The notes below the pieces were generated by a model that saw nothing but the letters and a program-made list of their open reading frames with translations, was not told the origin of the DNA and did no database searches. The position numbers and the translations under genes are program-made. This document shows, piece by piece, positions 1 to 7,963 of a stretch of DNA of 35,550 nucleotides. The first letter of the stretch is position 1, and each line of letters starts with the position of its first letter. The stretch is from the NCBI GenBank assembly GCA_900318795.1, contig ONLU01000026.1:1-35550 (forward strand), written 5' to 3'. Source of the stretch: an uncultured Prevotellaceae bacterium (GTDB taxonomy: Bacteria > Bacteroidota > Bacteroidia > Bacteroidales > Bacteroidaceae).

Positions 1-150
1 GTTCTTGATCGTGCTTGCTTCGGATTCCAAAAGAACCGAACCAGTGATGTAATAGATAAAGATGGCTAATGCGGACATCATGACAAACAGCACCAGCATC
101 ACCCATTGTGAAAGTCTTGTGGCAAACGAATGGAACTTTTTTTTCTTCAT
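1..150 (-). CDS. N-terminus of a membrane sensor or phosphatase-like protein (partial)
   Basis: The gene begins with ATG at 150 and runs off the left edge, so only 50 residues are visible. They comprise a basic start (MKKKKFHSFATRL), one strong membrane segment at about residues 14-38 and the beginning of a region outside the membrane (ESEAST). This layout of a short cytoplasmic tail, one helix and then an extracytoplasmic domain is usual for Bacteroidetes sensor kinases and SpoIIE-type phosphatases with HAMP domains, and the opening residues resemble that group. No catalytic domain lies inside the window, so the function is a guess; that it is a real coding start is well supported. It is followed by mtgA on the same strand, 15 bases away. 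Confidence 0.5.
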   Translation of the reverse strand, partial: MKKKKFHSFATRLSQWVMLVLFVMMSALAIFIYYITGSVLLESEASTIKN

Positions 151-165
151 AATAAGTAGGCAGTA

Positions 166-855
166 TTATAGCTTTTTCACGAAGCGCATCTCATGCAATA
201 TTCGCTTCTGGCGCTTCAGCATATAGGCACTGGGGCGTGCCGAGTTCATGCGTCGAGGATTAGGCAGTGAAACGGCAATCAATGCACATTGTGCCTTCGT
301 CAGTTTATCGGCAGTTGTATTAAAATGGTACTCAGCCACCGCATCGGCACCATAGATGCCGTCGCCCATCTCAATGGAGTTCAGATAAACCTCCATGATA
401 CGTTGTTTCGTCCACATCAGTTCAATCAATGTGGTGAAATAAACCTCGAAGCCTTTACGCACCCATGAGCGTCCAGGCCAGAGGAACACATTTTTGGCTG
501 TCTGCTGCGAAATGGTTGATGCTCCCAGTTTACGCTTCTCGGGGTGCTTGATGTTACGCATCGCAGCATGTTCGATGGCTTTGTAGTCAAATCCGTGATG
601 TTCCTGGAACCGGGCGTCCTCCGATGCCATCACTGCTGTCGGCAACGAAGGGGCTATCTCCTCCAAAGGCACCCAATGGTGATGCAGCGTCAGTTCTTTT
701 CCCTCTGACACCTGTTGGGCCAGCCGGATGAACATCAGGGGCGTAAACCATACCGGCACCCATCGCAGGACTGCTACAGAAAGGATAGTGGAGGCAAAAA
801 ATGCCACCACTATCCATAGAATTACTTTCTTGATAAGATCGCGAATCTTCTTCAC
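166..855 (-). CDS. mtgA: Monofunctional peptidoglycan transglycosylase MtgA
   Basis: This is a GT51 glycosyltransferase that polymerises lipid II into glycan strands at the outer face of the inner membrane. The protein has 229 residues, with one membrane anchor at about 11-33 and no transpeptidase domain, the usual monofunctional size. GT51 motifs are clear: [12 protein letters not shown] at 79-90 (catalytic Glu79), [12 protein letters not shown] at 111-122, and [10 protein letters not shown] at 150-159 followed by GDGIYGA. The start codon is GTG at 855; no in-frame ATG lies near enough to replace it without losing the anchor. It lies 36 bases downstream of the OmpA-type lipoprotein gene on the same strand and may be co-transcribed with it, which would link two envelope genes. 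Confidence 0.93.
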   Translation of the reverse strand: MKKIRDLIKKVILWIVVAFFASTILSVAVLRWVPVWFTPLMFIRLAQQVSEGKELTLHHHWVPLEEIAPSLPTAVMASEDARFQEHHGFDYKAIEHAAMRNIKHPEKRKLGASTISQQTAKNVFLWPGRSWVRKGFEVYFTTLIELMWTKQRIMEVYLNSIEMGDGIYGADAVAEYHFNTTADKLTKAQCALIAVSLPNPRRMNSARPSAYMLKRQKRILHEMRFVKKL

Positions 856-858
856 GCC

Positions 859-895
859 TTACATCTTACATCAAACATCTTACATCAGACATCAC
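859..895 (+). repeat. Low-complexity intergenic repeat (ACATCTTACATCAAAC type)
   Basis: The space between the OmpA-type gene and mtgA consists of degenerate copies of an ACATC-rich unit (TTACATC, AAACATC, TTACATC, AGACATC). Its last 13 bases, CATCAGACATCAC at 883-895, recur exactly on the minus strand at 20442-20454 inside the coding sequence of an oxidoreductase. Confidence 0.7.
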
Positions 896-1557
896 TTAGC
901 CTGAGCCTGAGCGTCCTGAATCATCTTCTGCGAAGCGTACATGTACACCTCGACACGACGATTCTGCTGACGGCCTGTAGCGGTGCTGTTGTCAGCAACA
1001 GGGCTTGAAGAACCCATACCCTCAACGCTCTTAATCTGAGCAGCGCTTACGCCACAAGACTTCAGATAGTTGTCAACGCTGTTGGCACGGCTGACAGACA
1101 GGGGCTGGTTGATAGCATCGGAACCAGTATTGTCCGTGTGACCGATGATTGCGATGTCGCAGTCCTTGTTGTTGTTCAGCACTTTGGCAAACTGAACCAG
1201 TGAGTTCTTGGCAGTGGATGAAAGATCTGCCTTACCCGTAGCGAACAGGATACCAGAATCGAAAGTCACCTTGACAGCCTCCAGGCCGTTGTTGTCCTTC
1301 ACTGTCTCCACCTGAGCGTTCTTTACCTGCTCTGCTTCTGCCTTGGCCTTGTCCATCTTCTTACCGATGATAGCACCAGCACCAGCACCCACAGCACCGC
1401 CTATAGCGGCACCAACCATGGTGTTACCGGCAATAGCACCAATAATACCACCTAACAAGGCACCACCACCAGCGCCAATACCTGCACCCTTCTGTGTGTT
1501 GTTACAAGCGCAGATCATGCCTACGCACAGCAACAAAGAAATAATTTTTGTCTTCAT
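892..1557 (-). CDS. OmpA-family outer-membrane lipoprotein with glycine zipper
   Basis: The 221-residue protein starts with a lipoprotein signal peptide; the lipobox is I-C-A-C with the lipidated Cys at 18. Residues of about 24-66 are rich in Gly and Ala (GAGIGAGGGALLGGIIGAIAG-like, a glycine zipper able to insert in membrane). The C-terminal half, about 95-215, is an OmpA/Pal peptidoglycan-binding domain: FATGKADLS, then GHTDNTG and LSVSRANSVDNYL, ending in GRQQNRRVEVYM. The family ties the outer membrane to peptidoglycan. Glycine-zipper plus OmpA proteins such as YiaD have the same order of domains. It probably forms a short transcript with mtgA. I see no convincing TAnnTTTG promoter just upstream, so its regulation is unclear. 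Confidence 0.9.
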   Translation of the reverse strand: MKTKIISLLLCVGMICACNNTQKGAGIGAGGGALLGGIIGAIAGNTMVGAAIGGAVGAGAGAIIGKKMDKAKAEAEQVKNAQVETVKDNNGLEAVKVTFDSGILFATGKADLSSTAKNSLVQFAKVLNNNKDCDIAIIGHTDNTGSDAINQPLSVSRANSVDNYLKSCGVSAAQIKSVEGMGSSSPVADNSTATGRQQNRRVEVYMYASQKMIQDAQAQAK

Positions 1558-1678
1558 AATCTTATTTTTTTTAAATAAAAAATGCTATTTCGGGTACAAA
1601 ATTAAGAAAAATAAGATTAATAACGGCATCAAGAAGCAATTTTTTCACTTTTCGCTCTTCACTTTTCACTTCTTTTTG

Positions 1679-1686
1679 TACCTTTG
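1679..1686 (+). promoter_or_regulatory. -7 promoter box of proS
   Basis: TACCTTTG, the Bacteroidetes -7 element, lies 31 bases upstream of the proS start codon. A -33 TTTG at the 19-base distance is not clear; the upstream sequence is T-rich. Confidence 0.6.
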
Positions 1687-1717
1687 CAGCAAAATTTAAG
1701 AATAACGACAAACAAAA

Positions 1718-3199
1718 ATGGCAAAAGAATTAAAGGATTTAACAAAGAGAGCTGACAATTACAGTCAGTGGTACAACGACCTGGTGGTGAAAGCGGATCT
1801 GGCCGAACAGTCTGCCGTACGCGGATGTATGGTCATCAAGCCTTACGGCTATGCCATCTGGGAGAAAATGCAGCATGAGCTGGACCGCATGTTCAAGGAG
1901 ACTGGTGCCCAGAATGCCTATTTCCCCCTGCTCATTCCCAAGTCATTCCTAAGCCGTGAGGCTGAGCATGTTGAAGGCTTCGCCAAGGAGTGCGCCGTGG
2001 TGACTCACTACCGTCTGCGTGCGAAGGAAGACAAGAGTGGTGTCGAGGTTGACCCTGCAGCCCGTCTGGAGGAAGAACTCATCGTACGCCCCACCTCAGA
2101 GACCATCATCTGGAACACCTATAAGAACTGGATTCACTCCTGGCGCGACCTGCCCCTGATGTGCAACCAGTGGTGTAATGTCATGCGCTGGGAGATGCGC
2201 ACCCGTCCATTCCTACGCACCTCAGAGTTTCTGTGGCAGGAGGGTCATACAGCCCATGCCACCCGTGAGGAGGCTGAAGAGGAAGCCAAGAAGATGCTCC
2301 ACGTCTATGCCAAGTTTGCTGAAGAGTGGATGGCTGTCCCCGTGTTGCAGGGTGTCAAGTCCGAAACAGAGCGTTTTGCCGGAGCCCTCGACACCTATAC
2401 CATCGAGGCCATGATGCAGGACGGTAAGGCCCTGCAGAGCGGTACCTCCCACTTCCTGGGACAGAACTTTGCCAAAGCCTTCGAGGTTACCTATCTTAAT
2501 AAGGAGAACAAGCCCGAGTATGTATGGGCCACCTCATGGGGTGTCTCTACCCGACTCATCGGAGCCCTTATCATGACCCACTCTGACGACAACGGACTTG
2601 TGCTGCCTCCGCGTCTGGCTCCAATCCAGGTGGTCATTATCCCCATCGCCACCAAACCCGAGCAGATGGAACTTGTCAACAAAGAGGTACAACCCATCAT
2701 CGATGAACTGCGCAAGAAGGGGATCACTGTCAAGTTCGACGATGCAGACAACAAGCGTCCGGGCTTCAAGTTTGCCGACTACGAGCTGAAGGGTGTGCCC
2801 GTTCGTCTCGTACTGGGTGCCCGTGATTTGGAGAATGGTACCATCGAGGTGATGCGTCGCGACACGCTGGAAAAGGAAACCCTGCCTTTGGAGGGCATCG
2901 CCCAGCATGTTGAACAACTACTCGAGGACATCCAGAAGAACATCTTCGAGAAGGCTCGCAAATATCGTGACGAGCACGTCTACGAGTGCGACAACTACGA
3001 CGAGTTCAAGGAGCGCGTCAAGGATGGCGGCTTCTTCCTCTGTCACTGGGACGGCACTGCCGAGACCGAGGCACAGATCAAGGAAGAGACGCAGGCAACC
3101 ATCCGCTGTGTGCCTTTCGCCTACGAGCAGACACCAGGTGTCGACATGGTCAGCGGCAAGCCCGCCAAGTATCGTGTCATCATCGCTCGTAGCTACTAA
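1718..3199 (+). CDS. proS: Prolyl-tRNA synthetase, archaeal/eukaryotic type
   Basis: This class II aminoacyl-tRNA synthetase charges tRNA-Pro with proline in the cytoplasm. Its 493 residues and layout fit the shorter ProS type 3 (archaeal/eukaryote-like), without the long editing insertion of the E. coli type. The N-terminal part carries [17 protein letters not shown]. Motif 2 is visible as [20 protein letters not shown] and motif 3 as [19 protein letters not shown]. The anticodon-binding domain ([15 protein letters not shown] onward) follows, and the protein ends in ARSY, a terminal Tyr typical of this type. It is the only plus-strand gene in its neighbourhood, with its own promoter and terminator, so it appears to be monocistronic. 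Confidence 0.97.
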   Translation: MAKELKDLTKRADNYSQWYNDLVVKADLAEQSAVRGCMVIKPYGYAIWEKMQHELDRMFKETGAQNAYFPLLIPKSFLSREAEHVEGFAKECAVVTHYRLRAKEDKSGVEVDPAARLEEELIVRPTSETIIWNTYKNWIHSWRDLPLMCNQWCNVMRWEMRTRPFLRTSEFLWQEGHTAHATREEAEEEAKKMLHVYAKFAEEWMAVPVLQGVKSETERFAGALDTYTIEAMMQDGKALQSGTSHFLGQNFAKAFEVTYLNKENKPEYVWATSWGVSTRLIGALIMTHSDDNGLVLPPRLAPIQVVIIPIATKPEQMELVNKEVQPIIDELRKKGITVKFDDADNKRPGFKFADYELKGVPVRLVLGARDLENGTIEVMRRDTLEKETLPLEGIAQHVEQLLEDIQKNIFEKARKYRDEHVYECDNYDEFKERVKDGGFFLCHWDGTAETEAQIKEETQATIRCVPFAYEQTPGVDMVSGKPAKYRVIIARSY

Positions 3200-3231
3200 G
3201 AAATAACGTTACAAGTTTAGAGCTTTTGAGA

Positions 3232-3267
3232 AAAGGTTGTGCTCCAGTTTGAAGCACAACCTTTTTT
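3232..3267 (+). terminator. Rho-independent terminator of proS
   Basis: A perfect 12-base stem, AAAGGTTGTGCT at 3232-3243 pairing with AGCACAACCTTT at 3253-3264, has a 9-base loop and is followed by a T run to 3267. It lies 33 bases after the proS stop codon. Confidence 0.93.
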
Positions 3268-3302
3268 ATGATATTCCATGTGTTACCACTACCATCGAGA
3301 CT

Positions 3303-3385
3303 AAAAAAACAGGGAAGCCATCTTCACAGACAACTTCCCTCCGAGGAAAATGATAAATATAGATTAAAATTACTAGTTGTGTGCA
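3303..3385 (-). ncRNA. Candidate small RNA with its own promoter and terminator
   Basis: A strong promoter at 3390-3420 points leftward into a gene-free stretch, and about 45 bases after the expected start comes a 30-base hairpin (3311-3340). Its 13-pair stem, including G-U pairs, closes on a GTGA loop of the GNRA type and is followed by TG and seven T residues (3303-3309). The expected transcript is about 80-85 bases and contains no credible reading frame. Two readings are possible: an independent small RNA, or an RNA from the 3' end of the Maf operon that shares this terminator. The promoter between the maf stop codon (3495) and the hairpin favours the first. I do not recognise the family. 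Confidence 0.55.
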
Positions 3386-3389
3386 AGTG

Positions 3390-3420
3390 CAAAAGTACGA
3401 ATAAAAATTGAATAAACAAA
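3390..3420 (-). promoter_or_regulatory. Bacteroidetes-type promoter of the candidate small RNA
   Basis: On the minus strand TTTG (3417-3420) is followed after exactly 19 bases by TACTTTTG (3390-3397), an exact fit to TTTG-N19-TAnnTTTG. No gene follows it before the hairpin terminator. Confidence 0.75.
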
Positions 3421-3494
3421 CTTTTTTACAACTTTTTTACGTTTTCCGGAGAAAAAACAAAAGTTTGACTTAAAAATAAGGCATAAAGGACAAC

Positions 3495-4070
3495 TCAGAA
3501 GGCTTTCAAGGCTTCGTATATGCGCTGTACGGGCAATCCCATCACATTGAAATAACTGCCTCTCATGCCTGTGACGCCAATATGGCCAATCCACTCCTGT
3601 ATGCCATAGGCTCCAGCCTTGTCCAAAGGATGGTAGGTGGTGATGTAATAGTCTATCTCCTCATCGGTAAGTTGTTTGAAAGTGACATCAGTCTCAACAG
3701 AGAAACTCATCTGCCGCTGGGTGGTAGTCAGTGTGACACCTGTGATGACCTGATGAGTCTGGCCACTGAGTTCGCGGAGCATCCGTCTGGCCTCGGCTTC
3801 GTCCTTGGGCTTACCCATCACCTCCTGCCCCAGAATGACTATGGTGTCGGCAGTGATGACCAGTTCGTCGTCAGACAACGTGGCACGATAAGCCAAAGCC
3901 TTCTTTTGAGAGATGTATCCGGCAATATCCTTGGTGGGCATGTCTGAGGGATAGCTCTCGTCAATGCCGTCAATGATGCGCACCTCGAAGGGAACGTCAA
4001 TGCCTGCCAGCAGTTCCTTGCGGCGTGGCGAGTTGCTGGCCAGGATAAGGCGCAATCCTTGTGCTACCAT
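3495..4070 (-). CDS. maf: Maf-like nucleoside triphosphate pyrophosphatase
   Basis: Maf/YhdE-family proteins hydrolyse dTTP, UTP or modified NTPs to monophosphates and are thought to sanitise the nucleotide pool. The 191-residue length fits the family. The signature SNSPRRKELL at 12-21 is intact, followed by SQKKALAY and ITADTIV in the middle of the protein and GAYGIQ near the end. The start ATG at 4070 overlaps the stop codon of the KdsC-like gene (ATGGTAG), so translation is probably coupled. It is the last gene of a four-gene operon (nitroreductase, DUF2520, KdsC-like, Maf). Which nucleotide it prefers cannot be told from the sequence. Confidence 0.93.
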   Translation of the reverse strand: MVAQGLRLILASNSPRRKELLAGIDVPFEVRIIDGIDESYPSDMPTKDIAGYISQKKALAYRATLSDDELVITADTIVILGQEVMGKPKDEAEARRMLRELSGQTHQVITGVTLTTTQRQMSFSVETDVTFKQLTDEEIDYYITTYHPLDKAGAYGIQEWIGHIGVTGMRGSYFNVMGLPVQRIYEALKAF

Positions 4071-4582
4071 CCGAAAGCCCTTTCATCCTTCAGCCAGTGT
4101 CCCTGAGCCTTCATGGTCTGTTCTATGACGTCGCGCCCACAGCCATAGCCTCCTGCATAGTTGCTGATATAGATGCTGACAGACTTGACCTCCGTACAGG
4201 CATCCTTGGGACAAACAGGACAGCCCACACGACGCATAATTTCCAGGTCGGGGATGTCGTCGCCCATGTACATGACCTCGTCGTCCTCGTATCCGTAGGT
4301 AGCAAGATAGTTCTCGTATGTGCTCATCTTGACCGCACATCCAAGGAAGATGTCTTCGACACCCAGTCCACGATAGCGGGTGGCGACAGACTCTATCTTG
4401 CAGCCTGTAATGATGGCAATACGCAGCCCCATCTTCTGGGCCAGTTGGATGGCATAGCCGTCTTTGATGTTGACAGTACGACGCGGCTGACCATCATCGC
4501 CCAGCGAAATGGTTTCTGCTGACAGCACCCCATCAATATCGAAGATGATGGTGCGTATCTTTTGTAAATCGTAGTTGATCAT
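4064..4582 (-). CDS. KdsC-like HAD phosphatase (KDO-8-phosphate phosphatase type)
   Basis: The 172-residue, cap-less HAD protein has the size of KdsC, which removes phosphate from KDO-8-phosphate in lipopolysaccharide core synthesis. HAD motif I is FDIDGVL at 14-20 (Asp15 nucleophile, Asp17 acid/base), motif II lies near IAIITG at 55-60, and motif IV is GDDIPDLEIM at 107-116. KdsC proteins commonly read DGVLTDG where this one reads DGVLSAE, so a relative acting on a similar sugar phosphate is possible. ATG overlaps the upstream gene stop (ATGA), showing tight coupling with the DUF2520 protein and with Maf downstream. No kdsA or kdsB lies nearby. Confidence 0.85.
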   Translation of the reverse strand: MINYDLQKIRTIIFDIDGVLSAETISLGDDGQPRRTVNIKDGYAIQLAQKMGLRIAIITGCKIESVATRYRGLGVEDIFLGCAVKMSTYENYLATYGYEDDEVMYMGDDIPDLEIMRRVGCPVCPKDACTEVKSVSIYISNYAGGYGCGRDVIEQTMKAQGHWLKDERAFGW

Positions 4583-5349
4583 GATTTAGCGTGTTGATGT
4601 ATGCTTTTTGACAATCGTTCGTAGAGTTCTCTCATGTCAGGGTCGTCCAACAGCTTTTGCTGCTTGCTGATGACGTTTAGGTCGTAACGTATGGCAGGCC
4701 CCGTCTGAGCCTCAAGCGGTGACAGGTAATGCACCTTGCGGGCCGTCTCGTCGATGAGAGGCAGCATGACACTGAAAGGCAGTCCGTGCTGTTGTAGTAT
4801 CTCGGCTGAGAGAGCATAGCAGTGGTTGGCAAAGTTGCAGGCAAAGACCGCTGCCAAATGCAGATACCTGCGTTCGTCGGTGGAAAGTTCGTAGACGTGT
4901 GGCGTAAGGGTTGCAGATAATGTCTTCAGCAACGTGAGTGTTTGGACATCGCTGGCTTCCAAGAAGACAGGAATCTCAGAGAAGTTGATACGCCGTTCCT
5001 TCGAGAACGACTGCATGGGATAGAACACCCCATAATGGTGAGCCGGACCCTGAAACAGCTCCAACGGCATAGAACCAGCTGTATGAGCAAAAAACTGCTC
5101 TTCCCTACCCTGCACCAGCTGTTGGACTACATCCGTGAGCACAGCGTCCTTGACGGAAACAATAAAGAGGTCGGCCTCGTCCGGTAATGCACAAATGTCG
5201 TCCGTAGGCTGACTGCCTATGCGTTCAGCCAGCATCTGGGCATGTTCCATCGTACGGCTGAAAACGGCGAGTACGTTGTGTCCAGCCTCGTGCAAAGCCA
5301 GTCCCAAGTTGGTTGCCAGACCTCCTGCTCCTACTAAGACTATACGCAT
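4579..5349 (-). CDS. Rossmann-like/DUF2520 domain protein
   Basis: The 256-residue protein opens with a nucleotide-binding Rossmann fold (MRIVLVGAGGLATNLGLAL, with GAGGLA at 7-12) and ends in a helical DUF2520 domain that includes AAVFACNFANHCYALS. The whole resembles ketopantoate reductase or pyrroline-5-carboxylate reductase in outline, so an NAD(P)-dependent oxidoreductase is likely. The substrate of the DUF2520 family is not established as far as I know. Its stop overlaps the KdsC-like start, and its start shares one base with the nitroreductase stop, placing it firmly in this operon. Confidence 0.85.
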   Translation of the reverse strand: MRIVLVGAGGLATNLGLALHEAGHNVLAVFSRTMEHAQMLAERIGSQPTDDICALPDEADLFIVSVKDAVLTDVVQQLVQGREEQFFAHTAGSMPLELFQGPAHHYGVFYPMQSFSKERRINFSEIPVFLEASDVQTLTLLKTLSATLTPHVYELSTDERRYLHLAAVFACNFANHCYALSAEILQQHGLPFSVMLPLIDETARKVHYLSPLEAQTGPAIRYDLNVISKQQKLLDDPDMRELYERLSKSIHQHAKS

Positions 5350-5873
5350 CAGAACTTATTCAGGTGAACATTCTCCCACTTCAGCTTGTCCTCGTTCTGA
5401 GGCTTACGCTCGTCGGCCTTGTAACCGATGGCGAGAATGCAGAGGCAAGACATATTCTCAGGAATGTCGAGTACACCGCGGATGACAGTATCTGCACTGG
5501 TGCCATCGGAGAGTCCGCGTCCGCGCATCTGAATCCAGCAAGAGCCCAAGCCCAGCGATTCAGCCTGATACTGCATGGAAATGGCAGCAATGGAGCCATC
5601 CTCCACCCAGCAGTCGTTCTGCATGGGGTCACCCAGCACGACAATAGCCAAGGGGGCTCCCTTCAGGAACTGACCACCCATATCCTTGGCATCAGACAAC
5701 TTCTCGAGATCCATCTTATCGTCAACCACTACGAACTGCCAGCTACGCTGTCCTTTCGAAGTCGGTGACATCAATCCTGCACGCAGTATCAGCTTCACAT
5801 CGTCGCCGTCTATCTCCTGCTCCGTGAATTTGCGGTGCGAGCGGCGCATTTGAACCAAATCTTTGAATTCCAT
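5349..5873 (-). CDS. Nitroreductase-family FMN oxidoreductase
   Basis: The 174 residues match the small nitroreductase family, homodimers that bind FMN and use NAD(P)H. The N-terminal MEFKDLVQMRRSHRKF has the RRSHRKF phosphate-binding signature at 10-16; GLMSPTSKGQRSW (an xxPSxxNxQPW-like segment) and a C-terminal LAIGYKADERK follow. The physiological substrate is unknown, as for most members. It is the first gene of the operon ending in Maf; a TACCTTTG -7 box lies 24 bases upstream at 5897-5904 on the minus strand, and the -33 box is poor. Confidence 0.9.
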   Translation of the reverse strand: MEFKDLVQMRRSHRKFTEQEIDGDDVKLILRAGLMSPTSKGQRSWQFVVVDDKMDLEKLSDAKDMGGQFLKGAPLAIVVLGDPMQNDCWVEDGSIAAISMQYQAESLGLGSCWIQMRGRGLSDGTSADTVIRGVLDIPENMSCLCILAIGYKADERKPQNEDKLKWENVHLNKF

Positions 5874-5896
5874 CTTGTTTTTTTGTTTAACGATTG

Positions 5897-5904
5897 CAAA
5901 GGTA
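5897..5904 (-). promoter_or_regulatory. -7 box of the nitroreductase-Maf operon
   Basis: TACCTTTG is on the minus strand 24 bases before the nitroreductase ATG. The sequence upstream is a tandem AATTAAG repeat (about 5910-5936), and no TTG is seen at the 19-base distance. Confidence 0.55.
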
Positions 5905-5945
5905 CAAATAAATTAAGAATTAAGAATTAAGAATTTAAAAAAATC

Positions 5946-5976
5946 TTGGCATTTTGCACACTTATTTGTATCTTTG
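5946..5976 (+). promoter_or_regulatory. Promoter of the GNAT/FemAB-like gene; suggests a leaderless mRNA
   Basis: TTGG (5946-5949), 19 bases, then TATCTTTG (5969-5976). The ATG of the gene is only four bases after the -7 box, about where transcription should begin. Confidence 0.7.
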
Positions 5977-5980
5977 CACC

Positions 5981-6940
5981 ATGAACACCACGAAAGTGAC
6001 CATCTACGAGCAGGTAGAAAAGTTACCAGCTTTAGACGACAGCAATTTTTTCCATAGCCGGCAGCTGATGGAATTCTACAAGCAGACGCCCCGTCACAAG
6101 CCCCTGATGGCTGTTGCGACGGATGGTGACGGTAAGGTGTTGGGACACCTGCTCTGCATAGTCCGGTTCAGACTTTCGTGGCTCCCACCTTATTTGTATA
6201 CACATGCACGCATCTATGGCAACAACCATTGCGAGGCCTACATCTTCGGCCAGCTGATGGAGGCACTTACCGAACGACTTCAGAACAGGGCATTGTACAT
6301 AGAGGTGAGCAACCTGAGCGAGAAGATGTTCGGCTATCGCGAACTGCGCAAGCTGCACTACTTCCCTGTGCGCTGGATGAGCGTCCACAACTCGTTGCAC
6401 TCGCGTACGCCCGAGGAGCGCATCACTGAGCGCATGATGAAGCGCGTAGAGATAGCCCAGCGTCGGGGAGCTGTCACGAAGATCGTAGAAACAGAAGACG
6501 AGTTCCGTGCTTTCTCCAAGCTGTTGCGTCATCACAACTGGCTGAAGCCACGTCGCTATCTGCCCGACGACCGTTTCTTCCACAGCATGATGAAGACCGG
6601 TCACTGTCGCATCTTCATTACCTTGGTACACGAGAAGGTGGTAGGCTGTTCCGTCTGTGTCTATTCCGAGCGCGATGCCTACTTGTGGTACTCTGCCTCG
6701 CGCCGCAAGAGTTTTGCGCCCTTCCACCCCAACGCCATAACCTTCTGGAACACCATCAAGGATGCCCATGCACGGGGTTACGACCACATCCGCTTCATGG
6801 ATGTGGGACTGCCCTTCCGTAAGAATCTTTATCGCGAATTCATTCTCCGCTTCGGTGGCAAAGAGGTCAGCACCTACCGGTGGTTCCGCATCAGCATTCG
6901 CTGGGTCAACCGGTTGGCCAAGTGGCTTTGGCGCGAGTGA
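5981..6940 (+). CDS. FemAB/GNAT-type acyl- or aminoacyltransferase
   Basis: The 319-residue protein looks like two acyltransferase-type halves as in the FemAB/GNAT_6 group. The first half includes SNFFHSRQLMEFYKQTP and a strand HLLCIVRF. The second includes GCSVCVYSERDAYLWYSAS and a C-terminal segment around GYDHIRFMDVGLPFRKN. Members transfer amino acids or acyl groups to peptidoglycan precursors or other acceptors; the acceptor here is unknown. I chose ATG at 5981 because an earlier in-frame ATG (5954) would translate through the promoter. With the -7 box ending at 5976, the message probably has almost no leader. It converges on the btuC-like gene, with nine bases between the two stop codons. 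Confidence 0.75.
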   Translation: MNTTKVTIYEQVEKLPALDDSNFFHSRQLMEFYKQTPRHKPLMAVATDGDGKVLGHLLCIVRFRLSWLPPYLYTHARIYGNNHCEAYIFGQLMEALTERLQNRALYIEVSNLSEKMFGYRELRKLHYFPVRWMSVHNSLHSRTPEERITERMMKRVEIAQRRGAVTKIVETEDEFRAFSKLLRHHNWLKPRRYLPDDRFFHSMMKTGHCRIFITLVHEKVVGCSVCVYSERDAYLWYSASRRKSFAPFHPNAITFWNTIKDAHARGYDHIRFMDVGLPFRKNLYREFILRFGGKEVSTYRWFRISIRWVNRLAKWLWRE

Positions 6941-6949
6941 GAATCTGAA

Positions 6950-7963
6950 CTATTTCCGTCCCTTGATGATGACGTAGATGATGACTGGTGCTCCTATCAT
7001 GGGAGTGACAGCATTCAGGGGAATGACACCCGTCTCGCCAGGCAGGAAGCAGATGAGGTTGCACAACAGGGCAACCACAGCGCCACACAGCATGGTAGCA
7101 GGCAACAACTGCCGATGGTTGTCGGTGGTCAGTAGCAGGCGGGCAATGTGGGGCACGGCCAGTCCGATAAAGGCTACAGGACCACAGAAGGCGGTGGTGA
7201 CCGCTGTCAGCACGCCCGTCACCACCAGCAGGCAGTTACGCGTACGGATGATGTTGATGCCCAGGTTCTCGGCATATTGGTCGCCCAGCATCAAGGCATT
7301 CAAGGGTTTGATGAGCAACAGGCTTGCCATCAGGCCCATCAGCGAGACGGGAGCAAACCAGGGCATCATCTTCATAGACACTCCGCCAAACGACCCCATG
7401 CCCCACACCATAAACGAGCGTACGCCTTCGTCGGTGGCAAAGAAGTTGAGCAGCGAGATGACTGAGTTGGCGATATAGCCTATCATGATGCCAATGATGA
7501 GCAGCATCACATTGTTGCGCACCAACGTAGAGAAGAAGAAGATGCACGCCATGACACTCATGGCTCCCACGAACGCAGCCACCAACACGGCCACAAAGCC
7601 AGACACCGACACCGAGCCTGCCGACAGCGAGCCTCCCAGCAGGAGCATCACCAGGGCGACCCCCAGTCCGGCACCACTGTTGATGCCGAAAATGCTGGGG
7701 CCTGCCAGCGGATTGCGGAAGGCCGTCTGCAGCATCAGTCCGCTGACAGCCAGCGAGGCTCCGCTGAGTATGGCGGTGATGGCTTGTGGCAGTCGCGACT
7801 CGAGGATGATAAATCGCCATGAGGGACGCACAGCCTCGTCGCCCATTAGGATGTGAATGGTGTCAGCCACAGGAATCGACACCGACCCCATGACCAGATT
7901 GAGTACAAACAGCGGCATCACCGCCAAGGCCAATCCTAGGCAATATCTAGCACCTTTACTCAC
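6950..7963 (-). CDS. btuC: BtuC-like FecCD-family ABC transporter permease (B12)
   Basis: The 337-residue integral membrane protein of the FecCD family forms the channel for cobalamin or siderophore uptake across the inner membrane. Hydrophobic segments run throughout. Family landmarks include FIILESRLPQAITAILSG, GLMLQTAFRNPLAGPSIFGI with G-A-G-L-G following, and FCGPVAFIGLAVPHIARLL near the C-terminus. It is the last gene of the riboswitch-controlled operon and overlaps the btuF-like gene by eight bases. The ATPase partner (BtuD) expected next is absent: the following gene lies on the other strand. The B12 substrate is inferred from the riboswitch and neighbours. Confidence 0.9.
   Translation of the reverse strand: MSKGARYCLGLALAVMPLFVLNLVMGSVSIPVADTIHILMGDEAVRPSWRFIILESRLPQAITAILSGASLAVSGLMLQTAFRNPLAGPSIFGINSGAGLGVALVMLLLGGSLSAGSVSVSGFVAVLVAAFVGAMSVMACIFFFSTLVRNNVMLLIIGIMIGYIANSVISLLNFFATDEGVRSFMVWGMGSFGGVSMKMMPWFAPVSLMGLMASLLLIKPLNALMLGDQYAENLGINIIRTRNCLLVVTGVLTAVTTAFCGPVAFIGLAVPHIARLLLTTDNHRQLLPATMLCGAVVALLCNLICFLPGETGVIPLNAVTPMIGAPVIIYVIIKGRK

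Noticed and set aside
1343-1699. Plus-strand 118-codon frame opposite the OmpA-type gene
   Set aside because: Pro/Ala-rich mirror of the glycine zipper and then AT-rich intergenic sequence, so a shadow.
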